64,000 nt of DNA from Labrys wisconsinensis (GTDB lineage Bacteria > Pseudomonadota > Alphaproteobacteria > Rhizobiales > Labraceae). Made by a program: the position numbers and the translations under genes. The stretch covers positions 241,673 through 305,672 of the forward strand of contig NZ_JAUSVX010000011.1 in the NCBI RefSeq assembly GCF_030814995.1. The letters are read 5' to 3'. Within the stretch, counting starts at the first letter, position 1, and every line of letters starts with the position of its first letter. The notes under the pieces were generated by a model. The model was not told where the DNA came from, did no database searches, and worked only from the letters and a program-made list of their open reading frames with translations. Positions 7,642 through 15,559 of the stretch are shown piece after piece.

Positions 7642-9024
7642 ATGCTCGACCGCGCCTCCGACAACGAATTGACCGCCTGGGACCGCGATCACTTCTTCCA
7701 CCCCTCCACCCACATGGCCCAGCACGCCCGCGGCGAGACGCCGAACCGCATCATCACCGGCGCCGAGGGGGTCTACATCACCGACCGCGCCGGCAAGCGC
7801 AGCCTCGACGCCTTTGCCGGGCTCTACTGCGTCAATGTCGGCTATGGCCGCAAGACGATCACCGACGCCATTGCGGCGCAGGCGGCGGCGCTGCCCTATT
7901 ACCACGCCTATGTCGGCCACGGCTCGGAGCCGTCGATCCGCCTCGCCAAGATGATCATCGACCGGGCACCGAAGGGCATGAGCCGGGTGTTCTTCGGCCT
8001 GTCCGGCTCGGACGCCAACGAGACCAACCTCAAGCTCGTCTGGTACGTCAACAACGTGCTGGGCCGGCCGGAGAAGAAAAAGATCATCTCGCGCTGGCGC
8101 GGCTATCACGGCTCCGGCTTGATGACCGGCAGCCTCACGGGCCTTGCCGCCTTCCACAACCTGTTCGACCTGCCGAAGCCGCCGGTGCTGCACACCGAGG
8201 CGCCGTATTATTTCCGCCGGGCGGACCGCTCGCAGAGCGAGGACGCGTTCTCGCAAACCTGCGCCGACAAGCTGGAGGAGCTGATCCTGGCGGAAGGCCC
8301 CGACACCGTCGCCGCCTTCATCGGCGAGCCGGTGCTCGGCACCGGCGGCATCGTGCCGCCGCCCAGGGGCTATTGGGACAAGATCCAGGCCGTGCTGGCC
8401 AAGTATGACATCATGCTGATCGCCGACGAGGTCATCACCGGCTTCGGGCGCCTCGGCTCGATGTTCGGCTCGGACCATTACGGCATCCGGCCGGACCTGA
8501 TCACCATCGCCAAGGGCTTGACCTCGGCCTATGCGCCGCTCTCCGGCGTCATCGTCTCGGAGAAGGTCTGGCGCATCCTGGAGCAGGGCTCGGACGAGTT
8601 CGGCGCCATCGGCCATGGCTGGACCTATTCCTCGCACCCGCTCTGCGCCGCCGCCGGCGTCGCCAACCTGGAGCTGGTCGACGAGCTCGGCCTGGTCGAC
8701 AATGCCCGCGAGGTCGGCGCCTATTTCCGCAAGGGCCTGGCCGATGCCCTGGGATCGCACCGCCATGTCGGCGAGGTCCGCGGCGAGGGGCTGCTGGCCG
8801 CGGTGGAATTCGTGCGCGACCGCGACGACCGCACCTTCTTCGACACGAGCGAGAAAGTCGGCCCGCGCGTCGCCGCGGCGATGCTCGACAACGGCGTCAT
8901 CGGCCGCGCCATGCCCCAGGCCGACATCCTGGGCTTCGCCCCGCCGCTGTGCCTGACGCGGGAGGAGGCGGATGTGGTGGTGGATGCGGCGCGGAAGGCG
9001 GTGGAGGGCACGCTCGGGCGGTGA
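7642..9024 (+). CDS. Class III aminotransferase, probable diaminobutyrate transaminase (Atf/DoeD-like)
   Basis: A 460-residue fold-type I PLP enzyme of the omega-aminotransferase class. It shows the PLP-phosphate region GLSGSDANETNLK (about 119-131), the Asp262 pair LIADEVITGFGR, and the Schiff-base Lys291 in ITIAKGLTSAYAPLSG. In the ectoine pathway this role is conversion of L-2,4-diaminobutyrate to aspartate semialdehyde, which the preceding dehydrogenase then oxidises. The 11-base spacing to that gene supports an operon. A strong hairpin 24 bases after the stop closes the transcript. Sequence alone would also allow a beta-alanine- or putrescine-pyruvate transaminase. Confidence 0.8.
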   Translation: MLDRASDNELTAWDRDHFFHPSTHMAQHARGETPNRIITGAEGVYITDRAGKRSLDAFAGLYCVNVGYGRKTITDAIAAQAAALPYYHAYVGHGSEPSIRLAKMIIDRAPKGMSRVFFGLSGSDANETNLKLVWYVNNVLGRPEKKKIISRWRGYHGSGLMTGSLTGLAAFHNLFDLPKPPVLHTEAPYYFRRADRSQSEDAFSQTCADKLEELILAEGPDTVAAFIGEPVLGTGGIVPPPRGYWDKIQAVLAKYDIMLIADEVITGFGRLGSMFGSDHYGIRPDLITIAKGLTSAYAPLSGVIVSEKVWRILEQGSDEFGAIGHGWTYSSHPLCAAAGVANLELVDELGLVDNAREVGAYFRKGLADALGSHRHVGEVRGEGLLAAVEFVRDRDDRTFFDTSEKVGPRVAAAMLDNGVIGRAMPQADILGFAPPLCLTREEADVVVDAARKAVEGTLGR

Positions 9025-9047
9025 GGGGGGCTCGAGACCCCGCTCCC

Positions 9048-9077
9048 GGCCCATCTCGGGTGTTCCCGAGATGGGCC
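9048..9077 (+). terminator. Strong hairpin after the ectoine locus
   Basis: A perfect 13-bp inverted repeat (9048-9060 with 9065-9077) with a TGTT loop begins 24 bases after the aminotransferase stop. There is no following T-run, so it could be a terminator or an RNA-end protecting hairpin. It marks the end of the ectoine block. Confidence 0.6.
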
Positions 9078-9138
9078 TGTGAGTGAGCAATTCGGAGAGA
9101 TAGCACGTGCTTTGCCCTGCTCCCTTGCAGCGTCCGGA

Positions 9139-9171
9139 CATTGGCCGTACATTTGCGAAAGGAGGCCAATG
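9139..9171 (+). promoter_or_regulatory. Inverted repeat covering the antitoxin ribosome-binding site and start codon
   Basis: CATTGGCC (9139-9146) and GGCCAATG (9164-9171) are a perfect 8-bp inverted repeat with a 17-base spacer. The right arm takes in the end of the Shine-Dalgarno AAAGGAGG (9158-9165) and the first possible ATG (9169). In RNA it would hide the start; in DNA it is a plausible operator for the TacA-type antitoxin, which is expected to autoregulate its operon. Confidence 0.55.
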
Positions 9172-9474
9172 ATGCCAAACCCTCTTTCCAAGCCGGGTCG
9201 CAATCGCGTCCGGGCCGAGCGTCTCGAAGCGCGCGTCACCGCGGAACAGAAGCACCTGATCGAACATGCCGCCGCCCTTCAGGGACGGACGGTGACGGAT
9301 TTCGTGCTGTCCAGCGTGCAGGACGCCGCTCGCCGCGCCATCGAGGAGCATCAGCGGATCGAATTGTCCCTGCGGGACAGCCAGGCCTTCGTCGCGGCCC
9401 TGCTCGATCCGCAGCCGGTGAACGAACGCCTGCGCGACACCGTGCGCCGCTATCGCGACTTGACCGGCGCCTGA
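9172..9474 (+). CDS. DUF1778 (TacA-type) antitoxin
   Basis: A 100-residue protein with an N-terminal ribbon-helix-helix DNA-binding region (RAERLEARVTAEQKHLIEHAAALQGRTVTDFVL, about residues 12-45) and a C-terminal tail ending in RRYRDLTGA that should wrap the toxin. Two tandem ATGs exist at 9169 and 9172; the second is preferred because it sits six bases after GGAGG, the first only three. The family binds and neutralises a GNAT toxin and represses the shared promoter. The toxin gene follows after 15 bases. Confidence 0.85.
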   Translation: MPNPLSKPGRNRVRAERLEARVTAEQKHLIEHAAALQGRTVTDFVLSSVQDAARRAIEEHQRIELSLRDSQAFVAALLDPQPVNERLRDTVRRYRDLTGA

Positions 9475-9489
9475 CGGAGGGCTCTCGAC

Positions 9490-9993
9490 GTGGAGGGGGC
9501 CTTTCGGGTCGAGGCGCTCGCCCCGCATCACGATCGCGCGTCGTTCGCAAGCGGCGTCGAACCGCTGGACCGGTATTTTCGGACCCAGGCCGGCCAGGAT
9601 GCCCGGAAGAACGTGGCGGCGCCGTTCGTGCTGGTGCTGCCCGATGGAGCGATCGCCGGCTACTACACCTTATCCGCGACCGGCATAGGGCTCAGCGAGT
9701 TGCCGGCCCAGACGACGCGCAAGCTGCCACGCTATCCGCTCCTTCCGGCGACGTTGCTTGGCCGTCTGGCCGTCGATCTGCGCTATCGCGGCAGGGGGTA
9801 TGGCCGCCTGCTGCTCGCCGATGCGCTGCTGCGGTCCCTGCGCAGCGAGATTGCCTCCTTTGCCGTCATCGTCGATGCCAAGGACGATGGTGCACGCCGA
9901 TTCTATGAACGTGAGAGCTTTTTGCCGTTTCCCGATCAGCCCAAGAGGCTGTTCCGGCCGATGGCCGATATTGCGGGCCTGTTCGATCGATGA
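9490..9993 (+). CDS. GNAT-family toxin (TacT-type aminoacyl-tRNA acetyltransferase)
   Basis: A 167-residue N-acetyltransferase. Family members paired with DUF1778 antitoxins acetylate the amino group of charged tRNA and stop translation. Acetyl-CoA pyrophosphate binding is visible as RGRGYG (about residues 100-105), and a Tyr in RRFYERESF (about 139) matches the catalytic tyrosine region of TacT. The opening AFRVEALAPHHDRASFASGVEPLDRYF is typical of this toxin group. It starts with GTG at 9490, nine bases after GGAGG. The pairing with the upstream antitoxin makes a toxin role more likely than a general acetyltransferase. Confidence 0.85.
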   Translation: MEGAFRVEALAPHHDRASFASGVEPLDRYFRTQAGQDARKNVAAPFVLVLPDGAIAGYYTLSATGIGLSELPAQTTRKLPRYPLLPATLLGRLAVDLRYRGRGYGRLLLADALLRSLRSEIASFAVIVDAKDDGARRFYERESFLPFPDQPKRLFRPMADIAGLFDR

Positions 9994-10394
9994 GGGGATG
10001 ATCGCGAAGGTAGCAAGCCCGCCGCGGCGATTTGCACCTGCGCCGTGGCGTCGCAACGATCGGCGCCGCGCCGGGCATGCCATGCAGGCCTGCTTCATGA
10101 GGCCCATCGTGCTCGATCCCGTCCGCGCGGCTGCAGCGCGCAGTTGCAGAGGGTCGAAACACAGGCCGTCTTCGCCTCGGTGGGCGTGATCGAGCGGCAG
10201 CTCAGCCTTGCCGCCCCCGCTGAACGATGCGTGCTGCCGAGGCGGCAATGGGAAGCTCGGCTGACGCCATGGCGGAGAGGCGCGCCGCCCCTTCGGCCAT
10301 CCCCGCTTGGCTGTTGCGCCCCACCGTTCCGCCTGCCATGCTGCTTCAGGGGGATGAGCCTCGGCTCCCGGCACCGCAGCGACGATCGGACAGG
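9994..10394. other. Gene-free stretch
   Basis: About 400 bases between the toxin gene and the CxxCH protein. An in-frame extension of the downstream gene reaches back to 10227, but that part has no signal-like or conserved character. No RNA gene, clear promoter or repeat was recognised here. Confidence 0.4.
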
Positions 10395-11204
10395 ATGGCG
10401 AAACGGGCCCACCCCGCGCTGACCTCGCTGGAACGGGTGGTCCTGCTCGCGCTGGTCGTCGCCGCCGTGCTGGCGGCGGGGCTGCACCGAAGCGTCGAAG
10501 CGAACGAGGCGGTCTGCCGTTTCTATCGCGTGCAGCCCAAGACCCTTATCGTCAGCGATGCGCCAGGTGGCACCCGCTTCATCGACATGCTGACGGGCGC
10601 CGACCTCGTCTGCGTCGTGGGCCGGGAGCGCCGGAGCGGGCGCGACTGGGCCCTCGTCGGGGACAAGCGCGGTCCCGGAGCGCGCAAGCCGATCGGCGGC
10701 TGGGTGGACCTGCGGGCCCTGGTCGCGCTGACGGCCGCGGAAGCTCGCGGCCTGGATGACGCCGTGCCGCCGGCGGCGGCACAGCAGGCCGAGACTTCGC
10801 CGCCTGCGGCGCCGGAGGAAAAGCTCGACGGCGCGATGATGTCGAATGCTCCGACCAAGGCCGCCCCGACCGCAGCCAGCACCGCCACCGCCCGGGGCAC
10901 CATGAAGGATATCCCCGAGGACATCCTGTTCGACCAATTGCTGGACGACGGGCCGCCGGAGGTGAAGGGCCACTCGATCGCGGAGCTGATCACCAGCGTG
11001 CCGCTGGTGGCGCCGATCCCGGGCATGGACCCGGCGGCGTGGCAGCAACCCTGCTCCAGCTGTCACAAATGGGACAAGGCGCAGCTGTGCAAGCAGGGTA
11101 AGGTCTATGCCGGCACGCCCGAAACGGAGGACCGCAACGCCCATCCCTTCGGCACCGCGTTCAAGATCATGCTCGAACACTGGGCCAAAGGCGGGTGCCG
11201 TTGA
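10395..11204 (+). CDS. Membrane-anchored SH3-like protein with a CxxCH motif
   Basis: A 269-residue protein of unknown function. It has a short cytoplasmic start, a single membrane segment (about 15-31) and an SH3-like stretch (about 38-112, with CRFYRVQPKTLIVSDAPGG and GGWVDLRALV). A low-complexity Ala/Pro/Thr linker (about 122-170) follows, then a C-terminal region with Cys220-Ser-Ser-Cys223-His224 and further Cys232 and Cys268. The CSSCH motif could carry c-type heme, or with the other cysteines and His250 bind metal. The ATG at 10395 is chosen because it directly precedes the anchor. The next gene, a YceI-OmpA fusion, follows after 91 bases on the same strand. Confidence 0.65.
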   Translation: MAKRAHPALTSLERVVLLALVVAAVLAAGLHRSVEANEAVCRFYRVQPKTLIVSDAPGGTRFIDMLTGADLVCVVGRERRSGRDWALVGDKRGPGARKPIGGWVDLRALVALTAAEARGLDDAVPPAAAQQAETSPPAAPEEKLDGAMMSNAPTKAAPTAASTATARGTMKDIPEDILFDQLLDDGPPEVKGHSIAELITSVPLVAPIPGMDPAAWQQPCSSCHKWDKAQLCKQGKVYAGTPETEDRNAHPFGTAFKIMLEHWAKGGCR

Positions 11205-11295
11205 GCGCGGCGGGGGCCGCGGACACAGGACCTCCACCATCGGCAGCGATGCCACCACACCTGTCATTCAGACGCAGCGTTCGGGCGAGGGCGAT

Positions 11296-12333
11296 ATGCG
11301 ACGGTTTTTCGGTTTCGGATTGCTGCTGCTGGCCGCGTTGCTGGCCGGCCAGGGCGCGGCGAGGGCACAGGACTGGGCGCTGAACGGGGCGGAATCGCGA
11401 TTCTACATGCAGACGGCCAAGAACAACGCCGTCATCGAGACCCACCAGTTCTCCATCCTCGACGGGTCGGTGAAGGCGGACGGCACCGCGACCGTGCAGG
11501 TCGACCTGACCTCGGTGGCCTCGGGCATCGACGTGCGCGACGTGCGCATGCGCTTCCTCTTGTTCGAGACCTTCAAATTCCCGAAGGCGATGATTTCGGC
11601 GAAGCTGGACATGAACAAGCTTCGCGGCGTGCTGACGGCGACGCGCCTGACCTATCCGCTGGAGGTCAGCGTCACGCTGCACGGCGTGACGGCGCCGATC
11701 GAGACGGAGGTGTTCGTGACGCGCCTCGACGACAAGACCGTTTCGGTCGCGACCGCCAAGCCGATCGTGGTGAAGGCCGAGACGTTCGGCCTCGATGCGG
11801 GCGTCGCCAAGCTCTCCGAAGCGGTGGGCGGCGTGCCGATCGTGCGCGCCGCGTCCATCACCTTCGACCTCGCCTTCCAGACCGGCGACATGATCCCGGA
11901 GATCGAGGCGCAGCGCACGCGCACGCTGGAGCAGAAGCAGGCCGAGGAGACGAGCCAGATGTCGGGCGAAGCCTGCCAGACGCGCTTCAGCGTCATCTCG
12001 ACCGCCGGCTCGATCTTCTTCCGGACCGGCAGCGCCGAGCTCGATTCGGCCAGCGAGCCGCTGCTCGTCAGCGTCGCCGAGATCGCCCAGCGCTGCCCGG
12101 AGGTGCACGTCAAGGTCACCGGGCACACGGATGCGGTCGGCAGCCACCAGGCCAACCAGATCCTGTCGGAAGAGCGGGCTCGCACGGTCGCGACCTTCCT
12201 CGCCTCCCGGGGCGTCGACGTGAAGCGCATCGAGGCGAGCGGCCGTGGCGATACCCAGCCGGTCGTCGCCAACGACACCGAAGAGCACCGCGCCAAGAAC
12301 CGGCGGATCGAGTTCCAGGTGGTGAGCGAGTAG
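11296..12333 (+). CDS. YceI-OmpA fusion protein, envelope
   Basis: A 345-residue exported protein. A signal peptide (about 1-24, MRRFFGFGLLLLAALLAGQGAA start) is followed by a YceI-like lipocalin-fold domain (about 25-195) that in relatives binds isoprenoid-type lipids. A charged linker (EAQRTRTLEQKQAEETSQM) leads to a C-terminal OmpA peptidoglycan-binding domain (about 235-345), with IFFRTGSAELDSAS, GHTDAVGS and RRIEFQV motifs. The combination would tether a lipid carrier to the cell wall. The ATG at 11296 was chosen because the signal peptide starts there. Its likely operon partner is the upstream CxxCH protein. Confidence 0.8.
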   Translation: MRRFFGFGLLLLAALLAGQGAARAQDWALNGAESRFYMQTAKNNAVIETHQFSILDGSVKADGTATVQVDLTSVASGIDVRDVRMRFLLFETFKFPKAMISAKLDMNKLRGVLTATRLTYPLEVSVTLHGVTAPIETEVFVTRLDDKTVSVATAKPIVVKAETFGLDAGVAKLSEAVGGVPIVRAASITFDLAFQTGDMIPEIEAQRTRTLEQKQAEETSQMSGEACQTRFSVISTAGSIFFRTGSAELDSASEPLLVSVAEIAQRCPEVHVKVTGHTDAVGSHQANQILSEERARTVATFLASRGVDVKRIEASGRGDTQPVVANDTEEHRAKNRRIEFQVVSE

Positions 12334-12421
12334 GGGGAGGGCAGGCGCCGCTGGCCGGCCGACACAATGGTCGCTGGCGGCGTCGCTTGCCGGCTATCCG
12401 TGCAATTTCGAGGACGCCGGA

Positions 12422-14002
12422 TCACACAGCGGCTGGTCGGATCACCTGCGCCACATAGTCCGCCAGCAAGTCGAGATCCTCCGCGTCTCCGCGCGCCGCC
12501 ACCACCTGGTCCGGCCGGAGCAGCACCCAGCCCGGTCCGTCGACGCGGTAGCGCTTGCGCACGGCCTGGTGCGGATCGCTCCGGGCGTCGAGCGCGATCT
12601 GCACCAGCGCGCTCCCGAGGCCGTCGGTGAGGCTGCCGAGGGCTGGGGGGCAGGCGCCGTCGTAGAAGAGCAGCAGCGTGTGGTGGGTGGCGCCGAGCTG
12701 CGGCCACAGCGTGCCCTGCGCTCCGGTCCCCGGCTCGGCCAGGGGCGCGTCGAGGGCGCGCGTGCCGACATCGGTGCGCGCGGGTCGCCGCGGCGGGTTG
12801 CCGAGCGCGACGAGCGGGCCGTCATGGTAGACGATGTCGGTCTCCGAGAGCTGGAGCTGCAGCTGCCTCTGCGCCGCCGGCAGCTTGCCGATGATGGTGA
12901 CGGCAAGGTCGCGCGCCAGGCGAGCGACCGTGCCGCCGGCGAAGGCCACGTGCAGGCGCTGCGCCGAGCTCCTGATCACCTCGCGGGCGATCGGCCGCCG
13001 CTCCGCCTCGTAGCTCTCCAGCAGGATCTCGGCATTGCCCCGGCCCTGCAGGACATGGCCGAGCTTCCAGCCGAGGTTGACCGCATCCTGGATGCCGGTG
13101 TTCATGCCCTGGCCGCCGGCCGGGCTGTGGATATGGGCGGCGTCGCCGGCGAGGAAGACGCGCCCGACGCGGTAGCGCGCTGCCAGCCGCTCGTTGGTGC
13201 GGAAGGTCGAGAGCCAGCTCGGGTCGCCGAGGCGCGTCCCCGGCGGGCCGTGGCGGTCCATCTGGCCCTGCAGCTCCTCGAGCGTCGGCTGGCTGGCGTC
13301 GTCGGCGTCGGGCCTCGTGGTGAAGATGCGCCAGACGTGGTCCTCGAACGGGAACAGGGCGACGGTGCTGCCATTGTGCCACCAGATGTAGATGCTGCGG
13401 CGGTCGAGCCCGCCGCCATCGATCCTGACGTCGCCGAGCACGAACATCTGCGGCTCGGTATAGCCCTCGAAATCGATCGCCAGCGCCCGGCGCACGGTGC
13501 TGCGCGCCCCGTCCGCGCCGACGAGATAGCGCACGCGCGTCTCTTCCTCGGTGCCGTCGGCGCGCTTCAGCGTGGCAGTGACGCCGGCGCCGTCCTGGGC
13601 GAGGCCGGCAAGCTCGACACCGCGCTCGACCTCGGTTCCCAGCACCGCCAGCCGGGCGGCGAGGATCGCCTCGGTGCGAGACTGCGGCAGCAGCAGCGGA
13701 TAGGGATAGGGGCTGTCGATGCCCTCGCCCACGGCGAGCGTCGCCAACTGCCGGCCGCCGTCGCCGACCACGAGCCCGTGGAGGCGCACGCCGTCAGCCA
13801 GGAACTGCTCGACGACGCCCATGGCCTGCAGCGCCTCGAGGCTGCCGCTCCACACCGCCAGCGCCTTGGAGACCGTCGCCGGCGCGGCGTTGCGGTCGAC
13901 GATGCGCACCGCGATGCCATGCAGGCGCAGCATGATGGCGAGGGACAGGCCGGTCGGCCCGGCGCCCGCGATGAGAAGCGGTGTGCTCGTAGCGTCCGCC
14001 AT
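12422..14002 (-). CDS. FAD-dependent aromatic monooxygenase
   Basis: A 526-residue class A flavoprotein monooxygenase of the PheA/TfdB/MhpA group. It has the N-terminal FAD motif LIAGAGPTGLSLA (about 9-21), the DG motif YLVGADGARSTVRRAL, and the second FAD motif GRVFLAGDAAHIHSPAGGQGMNTGIQDAVNLGWKL around residues 285-320. The C-terminal domain resembles the thioredoxin-like domain of phenol hydroxylases. It should hydroxylate an aromatic or polyketide-like substrate with NAD(P)H and oxygen, but the substrate cannot be told from sequence. It lies convergent to the YceI-OmpA gene; the ArsR gene lies upstream on the same strand with a 245-base gap. Confidence 0.85.
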   Translation of the reverse strand: MADATSTPLLIAGAGPTGLSLAIMLRLHGIAVRIVDRNAAPATVSKALAVWSGSLEALQAMGVVEQFLADGVRLHGLVVGDGGRQLATLAVGEGIDSPYPYPLLLPQSRTEAILAARLAVLGTEVERGVELAGLAQDGAGVTATLKRADGTEEETRVRYLVGADGARSTVRRALAIDFEGYTEPQMFVLGDVRIDGGGLDRRSIYIWWHNGSTVALFPFEDHVWRIFTTRPDADDASQPTLEELQGQMDRHGPPGTRLGDPSWLSTFRTNERLAARYRVGRVFLAGDAAHIHSPAGGQGMNTGIQDAVNLGWKLGHVLQGRGNAEILLESYEAERRPIAREVIRSSAQRLHVAFAGGTVARLARDLAVTIIGKLPAAQRQLQLQLSETDIVYHDGPLVALGNPPRRPARTDVGTRALDAPLAEPGTGAQGTLWPQLGATHHTLLLFYDGACPPALGSLTDGLGSALVQIALDARSDPHQAVRKRYRVDGPGWVLLRPDQVVAARGDAEDLDLLADYVAQVIRPAAV

Positions 14003-14247
14003 CGGTCCCCCCGGCGAATGAAGCGGCCCCGGCCGCTGCGGGCGAGGACTGTAGCGCCGTGCTCAGGGTTTGGTAACGACTGGAGACGTGCTTCGCCGAT
14101 CAATTCGCGCCGGCGGCCGCGGCTGAATCCGGTCTTCTCCTCGGCTCTGCAGCCATATCCAGCGCGAAGGCTCGACTTGGGCGGAGGCGATCAGGCTTGT
14201 TTGCCGCATTGCCGCCCCGGTGGTCGGGCCGTGCGCCCCTGCGAGGC

Positions 14248-14550
14248 TCACAGCGTGTCGAGCAGGCCGGCCTTGACGGCACGGATCCGGTCCTCGTCGC
14301 GCCGGTAGAAGATCCACTGCTTGATCCGCTTCGAGCTGACCATGCCGGCCTGGACCAGGACGCGCATGTGCTCGCTCAGCGTCGCCTGGGTGATGCCGAG
14401 CTTCTCGGCGAGGAGCAGGGCGCAGACGCCGTCCTCCACGAGGTCGCCGTCGACCTGGGGCGGGAAATGGGCCCGGGGGTCCTTCAGCCAGTGCAGAATC
14501 GCCAGGCGCCGCTCGTTGGCCAGGGCCTTGATGATGTCGACGGCTTGCAT
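14248..14550 (-). CDS. ArsR-family transcriptional regulator
   Basis: A 100-residue winged-helix regulator with the ArsR core: ALANERRLAILHWLKD (about residues 9-24), then a recognition helix region EKLGITQATLSEHMRVLVQAGMV, and a wing ending in WIFYRRDEDRIRAV. No CxC metal-binding pair of the ArsR/SmtB type is present in the DNA-binding helix, so a metal signal is not indicated. It diverges from the PLP dehydratase with a 52-base AT-rich gap that must hold both promoters. It may regulate that gene, the monooxygenase behind it, or both. Confidence 0.85.
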   Translation of the reverse strand: MQAVDIIKALANERRLAILHWLKDPRAHFPPQVDGDLVEDGVCALLLAEKLGITQATLSEHMRVLVQAGMVSSKRIKQWIFYRRDEDRIRAVKAGLLDTL

Positions 14551-14602
14551 TTCGTCATTTTGCTAAGTAACTGAATATCTGTCAATCGGCAGCGAGACGA
14601 TC

Positions 14603-15547
14603 ATGACCTTCGAGACCGCGATCACACCCGAGCGCATCGCCGAGATGGAGCGCCTGGTCCGGCCCCATGTCCGCCACACCCCGGTCCTGCCGGTCGACAG
14701 GGCCGAGTTCGGCCTGGCTCCCGGGCCGCTCGACCTCAAGCTCGAGCTCCTGCAGCATTCCGGCTCCTTCAAGGTGCGCGGCGCCTTCGCCAATCTCCTG
14801 ACCCGCCCGCTGCCGGCTACCGGCGTGGCGGCCGCCTCCGGCGGCAATCACGGGGCAGCCGTCGCCTATGCCGCCATGCGGCTCGGCGTGCCGGCCACGA
14901 TCTTCGTGCCGAACGTCACCTCGCCCGCGAAGGCCGAGCGCATCCGCGGCTATGGAGCCGAGCTCGTCGTCGGCGGCGAACGCTACGCCGATGCCCTGGC
15001 CGCGAGCCGGCATTTCGTCGAGGAGCGCGGCGCTCTCGCCGTCCACGCCTTCGACCAGCCGGAGACGCTGCTCGGCCAGGGCGGCCTCGGCCGCGAGATC
15101 GAGGCGGACCTGCCCGGCATCGACAGCCTGCTCGTGGCCGTCGGAGGCGGCGGCCTGATCGGCGGCATCGCCGCCTGGTTCCGCGGCCGCGTCAAGGTCG
15201 TGGCGGTCGAGCCCGAGGGCTCGCCGACATTGTGGCGGGCGTTCGAGGCCGGCCACCCCGTCGACGCCGAAGCCGAGGGCATTGCGGCCGATTCGCTCGC
15301 GCCCCGCCGGGTCGGGGAGCTGATGTTTCCGATCGCGCAGGCCTTCGTCGAGCGTCCGGTCCTGGTCTCCGACGACGACATCCGCGCCGCGCAGCGGGCC
15401 CTTTGGGACAGGCTGCGGCTGGTGGCGGAACCGGGGGGCGCCGCTGCCTTCGCGGCGCTGCTCTCGGGCAAATACGTCCCGGGCAGGACCGAGCGCGTCG
15501 CGGTGCTGCTCTGCGGCGCCAACACGGATGCGGTCCGGTTCGGCTGA
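14603..15547 (+). CDS. PLP-dependent serine/threonine dehydratase family protein
   Basis: A 314-residue fold-type II PLP enzyme. The Schiff-base Lys is in SGSFKVRGAF (about residue 56), the phosphate-gripping loop region includes SGGNHGAAVAYAA, and a glycine-rich VGGGGLIGGI loop is present. The protein matches catalytic domains of biosynthetic or catabolic threonine/serine dehydratases without a C-terminal regulatory domain. It would deaminate L-serine or L-threonine (or a hydroxy-amino acid) to a keto acid. It diverges from the ArsR gene. A relation to EutB of ectoine operons was considered but the gene is about 14 kb from eutC and in another unit. Confidence 0.8.
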   Translation: MTFETAITPERIAEMERLVRPHVRHTPVLPVDRAEFGLAPGPLDLKLELLQHSGSFKVRGAFANLLTRPLPATGVAAASGGNHGAAVAYAAMRLGVPATIFVPNVTSPAKAERIRGYGAELVVGGERYADALAASRHFVEERGALAVHAFDQPETLLGQGGLGREIEADLPGIDSLLVAVGGGGLIGGIAAWFRGRVKVVAVEPEGSPTLWRAFEAGHPVDAEAEGIAADSLAPRRVGELMFPIAQAFVERPVLVSDDDIRAAQRALWDRLRLVAEPGGAAAFAALLSGKYVPGRTERVAVLLCGANTDAVRFG

Positions 15548-15559
15548 AGTGGGCCCTGC

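Noticed and set aside
12569..14308. A 579-codon open frame opposite the flavin monooxygenase
   Set aside because: The minus-strand product has all FAD motifs; the plus-strand translation is an Arg/Ala-rich shadow.
14603..15547. The PLP dehydratase as EutB of the ectoine pathway
   Set aside because: It lies 14 kb from eutC in a separate divergent unit with an ArsR regulator. EutB would normally directly precede eutC, which is beyond the left edge here.
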